Part shown: positions 1-6,627 of the stretch, piece by piece
Position numbering within the stretch: position 1 is the first letter of the stretch
Layout: each line of letters opens with the position of its first letter
Assembly: GCA_003165455.1 (NCBI GenBank)
Contig: PLUJ01000218.1
Location: 1-18,284 of the forward strand
Direction of reading: 5' to 3'
Source of the DNA: Acidobacteriaceae bacterium
Lineage (GTDB): Bacteria; Acidobacteriota; Terriglobia; Terriglobales; Acidobacteriaceae
DNA: 18,284 bases
Position numbers and translations under genes: made by a program
Notes under the pieces: generated by a model
Databases searched by the model: none
Told to the model about the DNA's origin: nothing
Seen by the model: the letters and a program-made list of their open reading frames with translations, nothing else

Positions 1-217
1 TGCGCGGCGCGGAGTGCGAGCCGGTGGCAATCTTCTTGAGATCGGTACCGCAGACGCCGCAGGTGTGAACGCGAAGAAGCAGTTCTCCCGGAGCGATTTG
101 CGGAACGGGAACGGTCTCCAGGCGAACATCATTTACGCCGCGATAGACGGCTGCCAGCATGGTGGCTGGGATGGTTTGTTTCTCTTGATGAATTGCGAAT
201 TGATCGGCGATGGCCAT
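1..217 (-). CDS. Zinc-dependent alcohol dehydrogenase-like protein, N-terminal part (truncated by window edge)
   Basis: The visible 72 codons form the start of a GroES-like medium-chain dehydrogenase. A beta-rich stretch (LAAVYRGVNDVRLETVPVP) leads into the zinc-binding turn CGVCGTD at residues 53-59, where the first Cys would be a catalytic zinc ligand. The GHE motif and the Rossmann domain lie beyond the window edge, so substrate cannot be inferred. I use the ATG at 217. An in-frame ATG at 160 matches the usual family N-terminus better, but neither start has a clear Shine-Dalgarno. The gene follows hpnG by 55 bp on the same strand and may be the last visible gene of the hopanoid operon. A role in hopanoid side-chain redox chemistry is possible but unproven. 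Confidence 0.8.
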   Translation of the reverse strand, partial: MAIADQFAIHQEKQTIPATMLAAVYRGVNDVRLETVPVPQIAPGELLLRVHTCGVCGTDLKKIATGSHSAPR

Positions 218-272
218 TCTAAGTCGAGTTTTTAGATGAATCCGATTCGATTTGGCTTCACAGGCCCCCGAT

Positions 273-995
273 TTACTTTCTAGCTTCCGCGCCGCTCAGT
301 TGGTCCTTGTTGTGGAGTTTCGTTGTGAAATCGAGTTCCGACTTAAGATTCGCGGTGAGTGCCCGAGCGGCTTGAGCACTGTTGCGGGCAAGGATAGCCA
401 CGCGGTTCCAGAGCCACGGGCGCACAGCCGTGAACAGCACAAAGCTTGAAGTTCTAAACTGGCCCTCAGTGGTGATGAAAGCGGCCATACCGGGTATTTC
501 AAAATCAAACTCATCGGAAATCACTTTCGTCGCGGTGAAAGAGAGTCCGTGAGCGGCAGCGGCCGAGGCTACGGCAGCTGATTCCATGTCAACCGCACGG
601 GCTCCATAGGCCTGAGCCAGTTTAGCTTTCTGCGCGACTCCGGCGACTTCCATGAATGTGATCAGAGTGCCTTCACGGCCTTCCAGTGGGATGCGGCTGC
701 CGTCGCGGGCATCGAGTATGAGCGACGGCGAGAAGGCATCTCCCACCCGGAGCGTGGGATCGAGAGCGCCCGCGAATCCAACGGACTTGATCAGCGTCGG
801 GTTGAATAGGGCGATCGCGGCTTCCGTGGCGCGGCGCGCGGATTCGGCGCCGATTCCGCCGCAGATTAGAACTTTGTTGTCATGTTCGAAGAAATTGAAT
901 GTGCGGCCTTCGTGCTCGCGGCGGAGTCGCTTCCAATTTTTGATGAGCGGGCCAACTTCGCGCTCGAGAGCGGCTACGATGACGGTTTTACACAT
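273..995 (-). CDS. hpnG: Hopanoid-associated nucleoside phosphorylase/nucleosidase HpnG
   Basis: This 240-residue protein is of the MTA/SAH nucleosidase-phosphorylase fold. Family hallmarks are an N-terminal VAALEREV stretch (E11, catalytic-Glu position), a glycine-rich GGIGAESA segment near 46-53, VDMESAAVA (M137, E138, ribose contacts) and the ISDEFD loop with D161 in the position of the catalytic Asp. HpnG is known to remove adenine from adenosylhopane on the way to ribosylhopane and bacteriohopanepolyols. Its ATG overlaps the hpnA stop by 8 bp, so the two are probably translationally coupled. Assignment to HpnG rather than a purine-salvage nucleosidase rests mainly on shc and hpnA in the same operon. 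The radical SAM partner HpnH is not in this window. Confidence 0.85.
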   Translation of the reverse strand: MCKTVIVAALEREVGPLIKNWKRLRREHEGRTFNFFEHDNKVLICGGIGAESARRATEAAIALFNPTLIKSVGFAGALDPTLRVGDAFSPSLILDARDGSRIPLEGREGTLITFMEVAGVAQKAKLAQAYGARAVDMESAAVASAAAAHGLSFTATKVISDEFDFEIPGMAAFITTEGQFRTSSFVLFTAVRPWLWNRVAILARNSAQAARALTANLKSELDFTTKLHNKDQLSGAEARK

Positions 996-1974
996 AGGCG
1001 TTGGCCCGGAACCACTCTACGGCGCGCCGCAGGGCGTTGTCTGCGGGTACAGTTTTCCATCCCAGTTCGCGCTCGGCCTTCGCCGAACTGGCCCACATTT
1101 TTTTCTTTCCCATGCGGACGGTTTCAACCGTGGCGCGCGGTTCGCGTCCCAGCAGGCGACCGGAGAAGGTTTCATCCACCAAACCGGCTGCGTAGGCGAC
1201 GAAGTAGGGGAGCTTCACGGTCGGTGAGGGCACTCCCGATATTGCGCCGAGTTTGTCCAAGATTTGCTTGAGGGTTAGATCCTCGCCGCCAAGGATGTAG
1301 CGCTCCCCGCTCCTGCCTTTTTCCATTGCGGCAATGTGGCCCAAGGCGCACTCGCGGACATCCACTAGGTTTAATCCCGTTTCGACGTAGGCGGGGAATT
1401 TGCGTTTGAGGAAGTCGAGGATGATGCGGCCTGTGGGAGTGGGTTTGATGTCCTGCTCGCCAACTGGAGTAGTTGGATTCACGGTTACAACTCTGAGGCC
1501 GCCTTTGCCCGCTTCGAGAGCAACTTGTTCCGCCATGAATTTAGAACGCTTGTAGTGGCCGATCATGTCGGAGAGCGACACGGGAGAGTTTTCGTCTGCC
1601 GGATGGCCGTTGTTGGTAAAGCCTATCGTCGCGACGCTTGAAGTGTAGACGACGCATCGGATAGCATTTTTTCGCGCGGCGGCGAGAATAGCACGCGTCC
1701 CTTCCACGTTGGAAAGATACATTTCCTGTGGATCGCGCACCCAGAGGCGGTAGTCGGCCGCGACGTGGAATACGACTTCGCAGCCGGCCATGGCTTTCTC
1801 GAGCGACGCGGCGTCGCGAAGGTCTCCCGTGGCAGTGTCAGCTCTCAGGCCTTCGAGGTTTTTTAGGTTGCTGGTACGGCGAACCAGAAGGCGTAGATCG
1901 GCTCCCTGCTCCGCTAGCACGCGGGCTACGTGGGAGCCAAGGAATCCGGTAGCGCCTGTGATGAAGATTGACAT
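988..1974 (-). CDS. hpnA: Hopanoid-associated NAD(P)-dependent sugar epimerase/dehydratase HpnA
   Basis: This is a 328-residue extended short-chain dehydrogenase. A Rossmann GATGFLG motif (7-13) follows directly after the ATG at 1974. The active-site Ser region is YTSSVATIG (110-118), and Y141 and K145 form the YxxxK pair. A C-terminal substrate domain follows (EDLTLKQILDKLG onward). HpnA proteins sit in hopanoid operons of many bacteria and resemble NDP-sugar epimerases or dihydroflavonol reductases; the reaction is not settled and a role in hopanoid head-group sugars is inferred. The frame stays open to a TTG at 2049, but the extra 25 residues lack family character, so I chose the ATG. About 125 bp separate it from the antitoxin gene upstream. 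Confidence 0.87.
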   Translation of the reverse strand: MSIFITGATGFLGSHVARVLAEQGADLRLLVRRTSNLKNLEGLRADTATGDLRDAASLEKAMAGCEVVFHVAADYRLWVRDPQEMYLSNVEGTRAILAAARKNAIRCVVYTSSVATIGFTNNGHPADENSPVSLSDMIGHYKRSKFMAEQVALEAGKGGLRVVTVNPTTPVGEQDIKPTPTGRIILDFLKRKFPAYVETGLNLVDVRECALGHIAAMEKGRSGERYILGGEDLTLKQILDKLGAISGVPSPTVKLPYFVAYAAGLVDETFSGRLLGREPRATVETVRMGKKKMWASSAKAERELGWKTVPADNALRRAVEWFRANAYV

Positions 1975-2099
1975 TGAACAATTGGCAGTTGGAAGTTTCC
2001 CCGAACAGCTTACCTCAGACGGATAGTTTGCTCGGCGGAACGCTGGCAACCAAGGCGTGAGATAAAACTCGGAGTTTAGCGGCCAGTCATTGTGACGTT

Positions 2100-2390
2100 T
2101 TAGTCTTGGGTGGTCCGACGCTTGGCCCGATGAGGGGTGCTTGTTAGTGCACGATCCGGCAGGCCGCCTGTACGCCGCACAGCACGCGTGGTACTGAGGA
2201 TGCCCCGCAAAGCTTCATTGACGGCATTCTCCGTTGGGAACGCCTTGGCAACGTCCGGATTGAGGACCACAACATTTGTGCGTTGCTTGTAACGATCATA
2301 GTGTTTACCTCGAACGCCGTTTTTCATCGATGCGAAGTCGTACTCCGGCCGCATGTCATTGTCTTTATGCCGATCAGTCGCCTTCTTCAT
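2100..2390 (-). CDS. Predicted antitoxin paired with BrnT-type toxin
   Basis: This 96-residue protein begins at the ATG at 2390, which lies inside the toxin gene (17 bp overlap), the usual layout of a coupled toxin-antitoxin pair. It carries EYDFASMKNGVRGKHYDRY (residues 15-33), TNVVVLNPDVAKAFPT (38-53) and NEALRGIL (59-66), a pattern I recognise from small proteins next to toxin genes. The C-terminal 30 residues are Arg-rich. It is not a classic BrnA sequence; the middle could form a short strand plus helices for DNA binding, but that is inference. A second in-frame ATG at 2354 (MRPEYDF) is an alternative start. The function as antitoxin rests on gene pairing. Confidence 0.65.
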   Translation of the reverse strand: MKKATDRHKDNDMRPEYDFASMKNGVRGKHYDRYKQRTNVVVLNPDVAKAFPTENAVNEALRGILSTTRAVRRTGGLPDRALTSTPHRAKRRTTQD

Positions 2391-2649
2391 AAAAGTTTCT
2401 CTCCCGGCGCGTTACAGTGCGCGCGCTGATGATTCTTATTATCTCCCGATTTTCAGTATGAGCGACCACAAGAACCTTACGGCTTACGGATGAACCGATG
2501 GTGAGGAATCTGTTTTCGGATGTGGAAGGATCCTCGTCTGCGAAGGTCATTGCCAGTGGGTCGCCGAAGACAGTTGTTGCGTCGCGGAACCCAACGCCGT
2601 GCTTGCGCCGATTCGTGGCATCTTTACGTGGATCCCATTCAAAGTTCAC
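2374..2649 (-). CDS. brnT: BrnT family (DUF497) ribonuclease toxin
   Basis: The 91-residue protein shows the BrnT signature: FEWDPRK at residues 3-9, N13 with K16-H17-G18, a VFGDP turn (27-31), R47, and the terminal strand IRIISAR (71-77) followed by RRERNFYEE. BrnT toxins have a RelE-like fold and cleave RNA. Key basic residues and the terminal Arg/Glu cluster are intact, so it looks functional. The start is GTG at 2649, only 10 bp after the shc stop, so it probably shares the hopanoid transcript. The antitoxin gene overlaps its 3' end. In BrnTA the toxin gene typically comes first, as seen here. Confidence 0.85.
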   Translation of the reverse strand: MNFEWDPRKDATNRRKHGVGFRDATTVFGDPLAMTFADEDPSTSENRFLTIGSSVSRKVLVVAHTENREIIRIISARTVTRRERNFYEEGD

Positions 2650-2659
2650 TTGTGGGTCG

Positions 2660-4654
2660 CTAATTTCCAGTCTTCTCCATCACCTTGGCGTAAGTCGTCA
2701 ACGCGAGGAGCGGGAAATACTGGCGATATAAGTGATACTTCAGATAGAAGACACGGGGAAATCCGGTGCCGGTGAAGAATGGTTCGTCCCAAGATCCATC
2801 TTCTTTTTGGGTGCGCATCAGGTAGGCCACGCCGCGTGCGACCGAGTCGCTGCGCGTGTCACCAACCGCGAGCAGGCCCAGAATCGCCCATGCGGTTTGC
2901 GAGGGGGTGCTCTCCCCCACGCCGCGCAAGGCAGGATCATCGTAAGAACCCACACTTTCGCCCCAGCCGCCGTCCGCATTTTGCACCATGCGCAACCATT
3001 CCGCGCCTTGCTGAATGCAGGGCTCGTGATTGTCCATGCCGATGGCTTCAAAGCCGCGCAGAACGAGGGCAGTGCCGTAAATATAGTTCACGCCCCAGCG
3101 GCCGAACCAGCTTCCATCGGGCTCCTGCTCGCTGCGGATGAACTGAATGGCACGCTTCGCGGCTGGATGATTCTGGTCATAGCCATAAGTCGCCATCATC
3201 TCAAGAATGCGTCCGGTGATATCGACGGTGGGCGGGTCGAGCATGGCGTTGTGATCGGCGAAGGGCACATACTGAAAGACCATGCGGTCGTTATCTTTGT
3301 CGAAGGACGCCCAGCCGCCGTTTTTGCACTGCATTGAGAGGATCCAGTCGATCGCGCGCTGCACCGACTCGCGCTGGTAGCGTCCATTGGGATGCTCGAC
3401 GCGGCTCAGAGCCAGACAAACCATCGCGCTGTCATCCACATCCGGATAAAACTCGTTGTTGAACTCGAAGTACCATCCGCCCGGCTGCGCGTGCCGGCTC
3501 TTCACCGCCCAGTCGCCCTTGTGCCGCACTTCCTTCGATAGCATCCAGTCAACGGCCTGCAGCAGCCGCGGATCCTTGCGATCCAGGCCAGCTTCGCCCA
3601 ACGCATACACGGCATACGCCGTATCCCACACCGGAGACATGCACGGCTGCATCCGGAACGTCGCCTCCGGATAGTCCTTCGTCCCCCCCGGCTCATCGAT
3701 GCCCAGCTTCTCAAACTCATCGCGCGCGCGAATCACCTGCGGATCGTCCAGCGAATACCCCAGGCACCGCAGCGCAATAATCGAGTTCAGAATGGCCGGA
3801 TAGATCGCGCCCAAACCATCGGACATCTCCAGCCGCTCCAGCATCCACTTCTGCGCCTTCTTCAGCGCCATCGAACGCAGCGGCCGAATGTGAATTCTCT
3901 CGAACCAGTGGATTATCCGGTCGAGGAAGATGAAGAAATTCCGCCAGCTGACCCTATGGGTCTTATCCCACTTCAACCGCAGATCGGCGTTCTCGCGCCC
4001 ACCCACAAATAATTCGCTGATCCCATGCTCCGGCGGAATCCTCTTGTACGGCTTCTTCGCATAAGCAATCGAGAGCGGAACCAGAATCGCCCGCGACCAC
4101 GAAGAAATTTCGTAGATATTGAACCAGAACCAGTTGGGAAAGAGAACAATCTCGGGCGGGATCGCCGGGACCGCGTCGTAGTCGTATTGCCCGAAGAAGC
4201 ACAGATAGATCTTGGTGAAGGTATTGACTTCGGTCACTCCGCCAAGCTCAAGAATTTTCCTGCGGGCGCGTTGCAACACCGGGTGGTCGGCTTTGTATCC
4301 AGCCAGCTTAAGGCCGAAATAGGCTTTGACCGAGGCGCTGACATTCGACGGACCGGCAGCGTAGATGCTCCATCCGCCATCTTCGTTCTGATGTTGAATG
4401 ATCCAGTTGGCGGCACGCTGAAAGCGAGCGGGGTCGCCGGTTCCGAGCAATGTATGAAGAAGAATGTAATCCGACTCGAGGGTGGTATCGGCTTCGAGTT
4501 CGCCGCACCAGTAGCCGTCCTCGTGCTGCTCGGAAAAAAGATTCTCGCGTGCGGCTTTAATGGCGGCGGAAACGCGGCTGAACAAGCCATCGATTCTGCC
4601 AAAGTGAAGTTGAGGTGCGGAGGCTAAGTTTGAGTCGGGGGAGTTTGTATTCAT
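2660..4654 (-). CDS. shc: Squalene-hopene cyclase
   Basis: This 664-residue terpene cyclase has the expected full length for the family. The catalytic acid motif DVDD is at residues 405-408 (YPDVDDSAM). QW repeats are seen as QNEDGGW (89-95), QCKNGGW (442-448), QNADGGW (558-564) and QKEDGSW (616-622), plus EQEPDGSW (509-516). It cyclises squalene to hopene/hopanol as a monotopic membrane protein and commits carbon to hopanoids. The ATG lies 15 bp after ispH, with GGAG 10 nt upstream of it, so the two are co-transcribed. In the annotation scheme of hopanoid clusters this is hpnF. No squalene synthase genes (hpnCDE) are visible here. Confidence 0.97.
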   Translation of the reverse strand: MNTNSPDSNLASAPQLHFGRIDGLFSRVSAAIKAARENLFSEQHEDGYWCGELEADTTLESDYILLHTLLGTGDPARFQRAANWIIQHQNEDGGWSIYAAGPSNVSASVKAYFGLKLAGYKADHPVLQRARRKILELGGVTEVNTFTKIYLCFFGQYDYDAVPAIPPEIVLFPNWFWFNIYEISSWSRAILVPLSIAYAKKPYKRIPPEHGISELFVGGRENADLRLKWDKTHRVSWRNFFIFLDRIIHWFERIHIRPLRSMALKKAQKWMLERLEMSDGLGAIYPAILNSIIALRCLGYSLDDPQVIRARDEFEKLGIDEPGGTKDYPEATFRMQPCMSPVWDTAYAVYALGEAGLDRKDPRLLQAVDWMLSKEVRHKGDWAVKSRHAQPGGWYFEFNNEFYPDVDDSAMVCLALSRVEHPNGRYQRESVQRAIDWILSMQCKNGGWASFDKDNDRMVFQYVPFADHNAMLDPPTVDITGRILEMMATYGYDQNHPAAKRAIQFIRSEQEPDGSWFGRWGVNYIYGTALVLRGFEAIGMDNHEPCIQQGAEWLRMVQNADGGWGESVGSYDDPALRGVGESTPSQTAWAILGLLAVGDTRSDSVARGVAYLMRTQKEDGSWDEPFFTGTGFPRVFYLKYHLYRQYFPLLALTTYAKVMEKTGN

Positions 4655-4669
4655 GAATAGTCGGCTCCG

Positions 4670-5650
4670 TTAATCCGCGGTAGCGCTGGCGGGCGCAGCG
4701 GCGATCGCTTCCACGATCTCCGGTGGCAAACCAAAGCGGACGTTTTCCGGCATCACTTCAAGTTCCTGCACATTGTCAAAACCTTTGGCAGCGAGAAATT
4801 TTAAAGTTTCCTCGACCAGGCATTCGGGCGCCGAGGCTCCGGCGGTTAATGCGATCGTCTGCACGTCGATCAACCACTGCGGCTCAATATCGCGGCAGCT
4901 ATCGATGAGATGGGCGTTCGTGCCAAGATTGCGCGCGACTTCGACCAGACGGTTCGAATTTGAGCTGTTCTCCGAACCCACGACCAGCAGCAGATCGGCT
5001 TCTGAAGCCACCTGTTTTACGGCCACTTGACGGTTTTCCGTGGCGTAACAGATATCCTGCGCAGCCGGACCTTTGATATTGGGGAATTTTTTCTTCAGAG
5101 CGGCGATGATGTCTTTGGTCTCGTCGAGGCTCAGGGTAGTCTGAGTGAGATAGGCCACACGGTTGGGATCCGGAACGGAGAGCGACGCCACCTGCTCGGG
5201 ATTGCCGACGACCTGCGTGACCAGTGGAGCTTCGCCCAGGGTTCCAATGACTTCATCGTGATCGTGATGGCCGATGAGAATCAGCGAATAGCCTTCTTTG
5301 GCAAACTTCACCGCTTCGACGTGAACTTTCGTGACCAGCGGACACGTAGCATCGATCACGCGTAATCCGCGCTTGGCGCTATGCTGGCGGACGTCCGGAG
5401 ACACGCCATGCGCGCTGTAAATGACGCGCTCACCATTAGGGACTTCGTCTTCGCTATCGACAAAGATTGCGCCTTTGCCGCGCAGCTCATCGACCACAAA
5501 ACTGTTGTGGACGATTTCCTTACGGACGTAGATGGGCGGACCGAAAGCCTCCAGAGCGATACGGACAACGTCGATGGCGCGGACCACGCCCGCGCAGAAG
5601 CCGCGCGGCTTCAATAGAAGTACTGTTTTCCCCTGGCTACTAGGCGGCAT
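4670..5650 (-). CDS. ispH: 4-hydroxy-3-methylbut-2-enyl diphosphate reductase IspH (LytB)
   Basis: IspH reduces HMBPP to IPP and DMAPP, the last step of the MEP pathway, with a [4Fe-4S] cluster. The three cluster cysteines are visible in GFCAGV, DATCPLV and DICYAT (C19, C103 and C201 counted from the chosen start). HDHDEV carries the catalytic-site Glu region and SENSSNS is the substrate-binding Ser-x-Asn motif. The frame opens at an ATG at 5662, but the ATG at 5650 is preceded by GGGAG at ideal spacing, so I chose it (326 residues). As the first gene of the hopanoid operon it links precursor supply to squalene cyclisation. Confidence 0.95.
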   Translation of the reverse strand: MPPSSQGKTVLLLKPRGFCAGVVRAIDVVRIALEAFGPPIYVRKEIVHNSFVVDELRGKGAIFVDSEDEVPNGERVIYSAHGVSPDVRQHSAKRGLRVIDATCPLVTKVHVEAVKFAKEGYSLILIGHHDHDEVIGTLGEAPLVTQVVGNPEQVASLSVPDPNRVAYLTQTTLSLDETKDIIAALKKKFPNIKGPAAQDICYATENRQVAVKQVASEADLLLVVGSENSSNSNRLVEVARNLGTNAHLIDSCRDIEPQWLIDVQTIALTAGASAPECLVEETLKFLAAKGFDNVQELEVMPENVRFGLPPEIVEAIAAAPASATAD

Positions 5651-5872
5651 TGACTCTCCCATTACTCAGATCGCTCGCATCGCTTTTAAGATGCACAAAT
5701 GCGAGCTGAAAAGGACACTTATAAAGGTACAAGATTCCCGATGATTCCCTGCTCATAAACTACTGGAAAGCATCATTATGGTCAACGTAAGCCCAAGAAA
5801 GGGCAAGGATTAACAGGGAAAGGAGGATATGAGCCGCTGAATGGTCACTGGGATGGCATCTCGCTTCCGCGT
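5651..5872. other. Intergenic spacer upstream of the ispH-hopanoid operon
   Basis: This 222 bp stretch between the PIN-toxin stop and ispH should hold the operon promoter. On the minus strand a TATAAG (-10-like) lies at 5718-5723, but I see no good -35 at 16-18 bp from it. An inverted repeat GCATC/GATGC sits at about 5675-5692. On the plus strand a strong AGGAGG at 5821-5826 precedes ATG-AGC-CGC-TGA, which is only a three-codon frame and not called as a gene. Confidence 0.4.
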
Positions 5873-6256
5873 TTACCACAGCCGCTTAATATCGTATCGA
5901 TCCAAAACGGCATCGGCACTGACGATTGGTATGTTCAAGGACAGAGCCTGGGCCACCAGGACCCGGTCAAATGGGTCGCGATGGTGAAGAGGTAGCAAGG
6001 CGGAACGGATGGCTGCGTCTAGTGTAATGGGTAATTCCGAAAAGAACTCGCGTCGAAAAAGACGCGCGAGCGACTCAGTAATAATCCCGGGTTCCATCTT
6101 GCCAGCACTGATTTTTATGGCGATTTCCCACCCGACGATAGCCGACACCACAATATCGTTGTCTCTATCTTCAAGGATAGCCGAGGCGCGCTTGGAGAGC
6201 CGCGGCGCGTCTTCCAACCACCAAATCACGGCGTGCGTATCGACAAGAACCTTCAA
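5873..6256 (-). CDS. PIN-domain ribonuclease toxin (VapC-like)
   Basis: This 127-residue PIN domain belongs to the VapC-like group usually paired with Phd/YefM-type antitoxins. The acidic Mg-binding residues are present: D6 in LVDTHAVIWWL, E44 in VGWEIAIK, D94 and D97 in HRDPFDRVLVAQA, and D115 in VSADAVLD. It should act as a cytoplasmic RNase. The start is a TTG at 6256, 49 bp after the antitoxin stop; no ATG lies near the expected N-terminus, so weak initiation could help keep toxin below antitoxin. All catalytic positions are intact and no frameshift is seen. Confidence 0.88.
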   Translation of the reverse strand: MKVLVDTHAVIWWLEDAPRLSKRASAILEDRDNDIVVSAIVGWEIAIKISAGKMEPGIITESLARLFRREFFSELPITLDAAIRSALLPLHHRDPFDRVLVAQALSLNIPIVSADAVLDRYDIKRLW

Positions 6257-6305
6257 GTTTGAATTAGTCCCACAGTTAAGCGGCGCTAAACTCAGCCAGC
6301 GCGGC

Positions 6306-6545
6306 TTACTCGAAACCTAAATCCTTCATTTCCCGATCCGTGAGAGGGTCAAAGGCATCCGCGGTATAGGAGATTTTTCCCTTCAAGGCTCCGGGAGTTC
6401 GCTTTCCTGGGTGCGCGGTCGGCAGGGCTACCAGCTTCACAACTGGCTGTTTTCCACGCGCAATCACAATCTCCTCGCCTTTACAGGCGCGCTCGATGAG
6501 TCGGGAAAGCTGGGTTTTCGCCTTGTGGATAGTGATGGTTTCCAT
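6306..6545 (-). CDS. Phd/YefM family antitoxin
   Basis: This 79-residue protein has the antitoxin N-terminal fold signature: ETITIHKAKTQLSRLIERA (2-20), GEEIVIARGKQPVVKLV (23-39). The C-terminal tail GALKGKISYTADAFDPLTD (residues 52-70) is the toxin-binding segment typical of antitoxins paired with PIN toxins. It would bind its own promoter as a dimer and neutralise the downstream PIN RNase. Start ATG at 6545; directly upstream are a promoter and two palindromes that fit an autoregulatory operator. Confidence 0.88.
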   Translation of the reverse strand: METITIHKAKTQLSRLIERACKGEEIVIARGKQPVVKLVALPTAHPGKRTPGALKGKISYTADAFDPLTDREMKDLGFE

Positions 6546-6552
6546 TGCTTTA

Positions 6553-6576
6553 ATTAGCTAATCAATCTTAGCTAAG
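6553..6576. promoter_or_regulatory. Twin palindromic operator of the antitoxin-PIN toxin pair
   Basis: Two perfect 10-bp palindromes, ATTAGCTAAT (6553-6562) and CTTAGCTAAG (6567-6576), share the core TTAGCTAA with centres 14 bp apart. They lie 8 bp upstream of the antitoxin start, and the second overlaps the predicted -10 box. Phd/YefM proteins are known to bind paired palindromes in their own promoters; that this pair is the site is inferred. Confidence 0.65.
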
Positions 6577-6594
6577 TAATCCAGCGGCCGTCAA
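6565..6594 (-). promoter_or_regulatory. Sigma-70-type promoter of the antitoxin-toxin operon
   Basis: On the minus strand a -35 box TTGACG (6594-6589, 5 of 6 matches) is followed after 18 bp by TAAGAT (6570-6565, 4 of 6). The -10 overlaps one TTAGCTAA palindrome, which would let the antitoxin block RNA polymerase. Transcription would begin very close to the antitoxin ATG, leaving a short leader. Confidence 0.55.
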
Positions 6595-6627
6595 TACATT
6601 TTCGATTGCAGGGCGAGCCGGCTAAGA

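Noticed and set aside
2732..3337. 201-codon open frame on the plus strand inside shc
   Set aside because: It is antisense to a clear squalene-hopene cyclase with QW motifs; its composition is the mirror of the cyclase codons and it has no family signature.
4025..4627. 200-codon open frame on the plus strand inside shc
   Set aside because: Antisense shadow of the same cyclase gene, no ribosome site and no recognisable domain.
5821..5840. AGGAGG followed by ATG and a TGA after three codons
   Set aside because: The frame is too short to be a gene and no leader-peptide logic (attenuator, repeated codons) is visible nearby.
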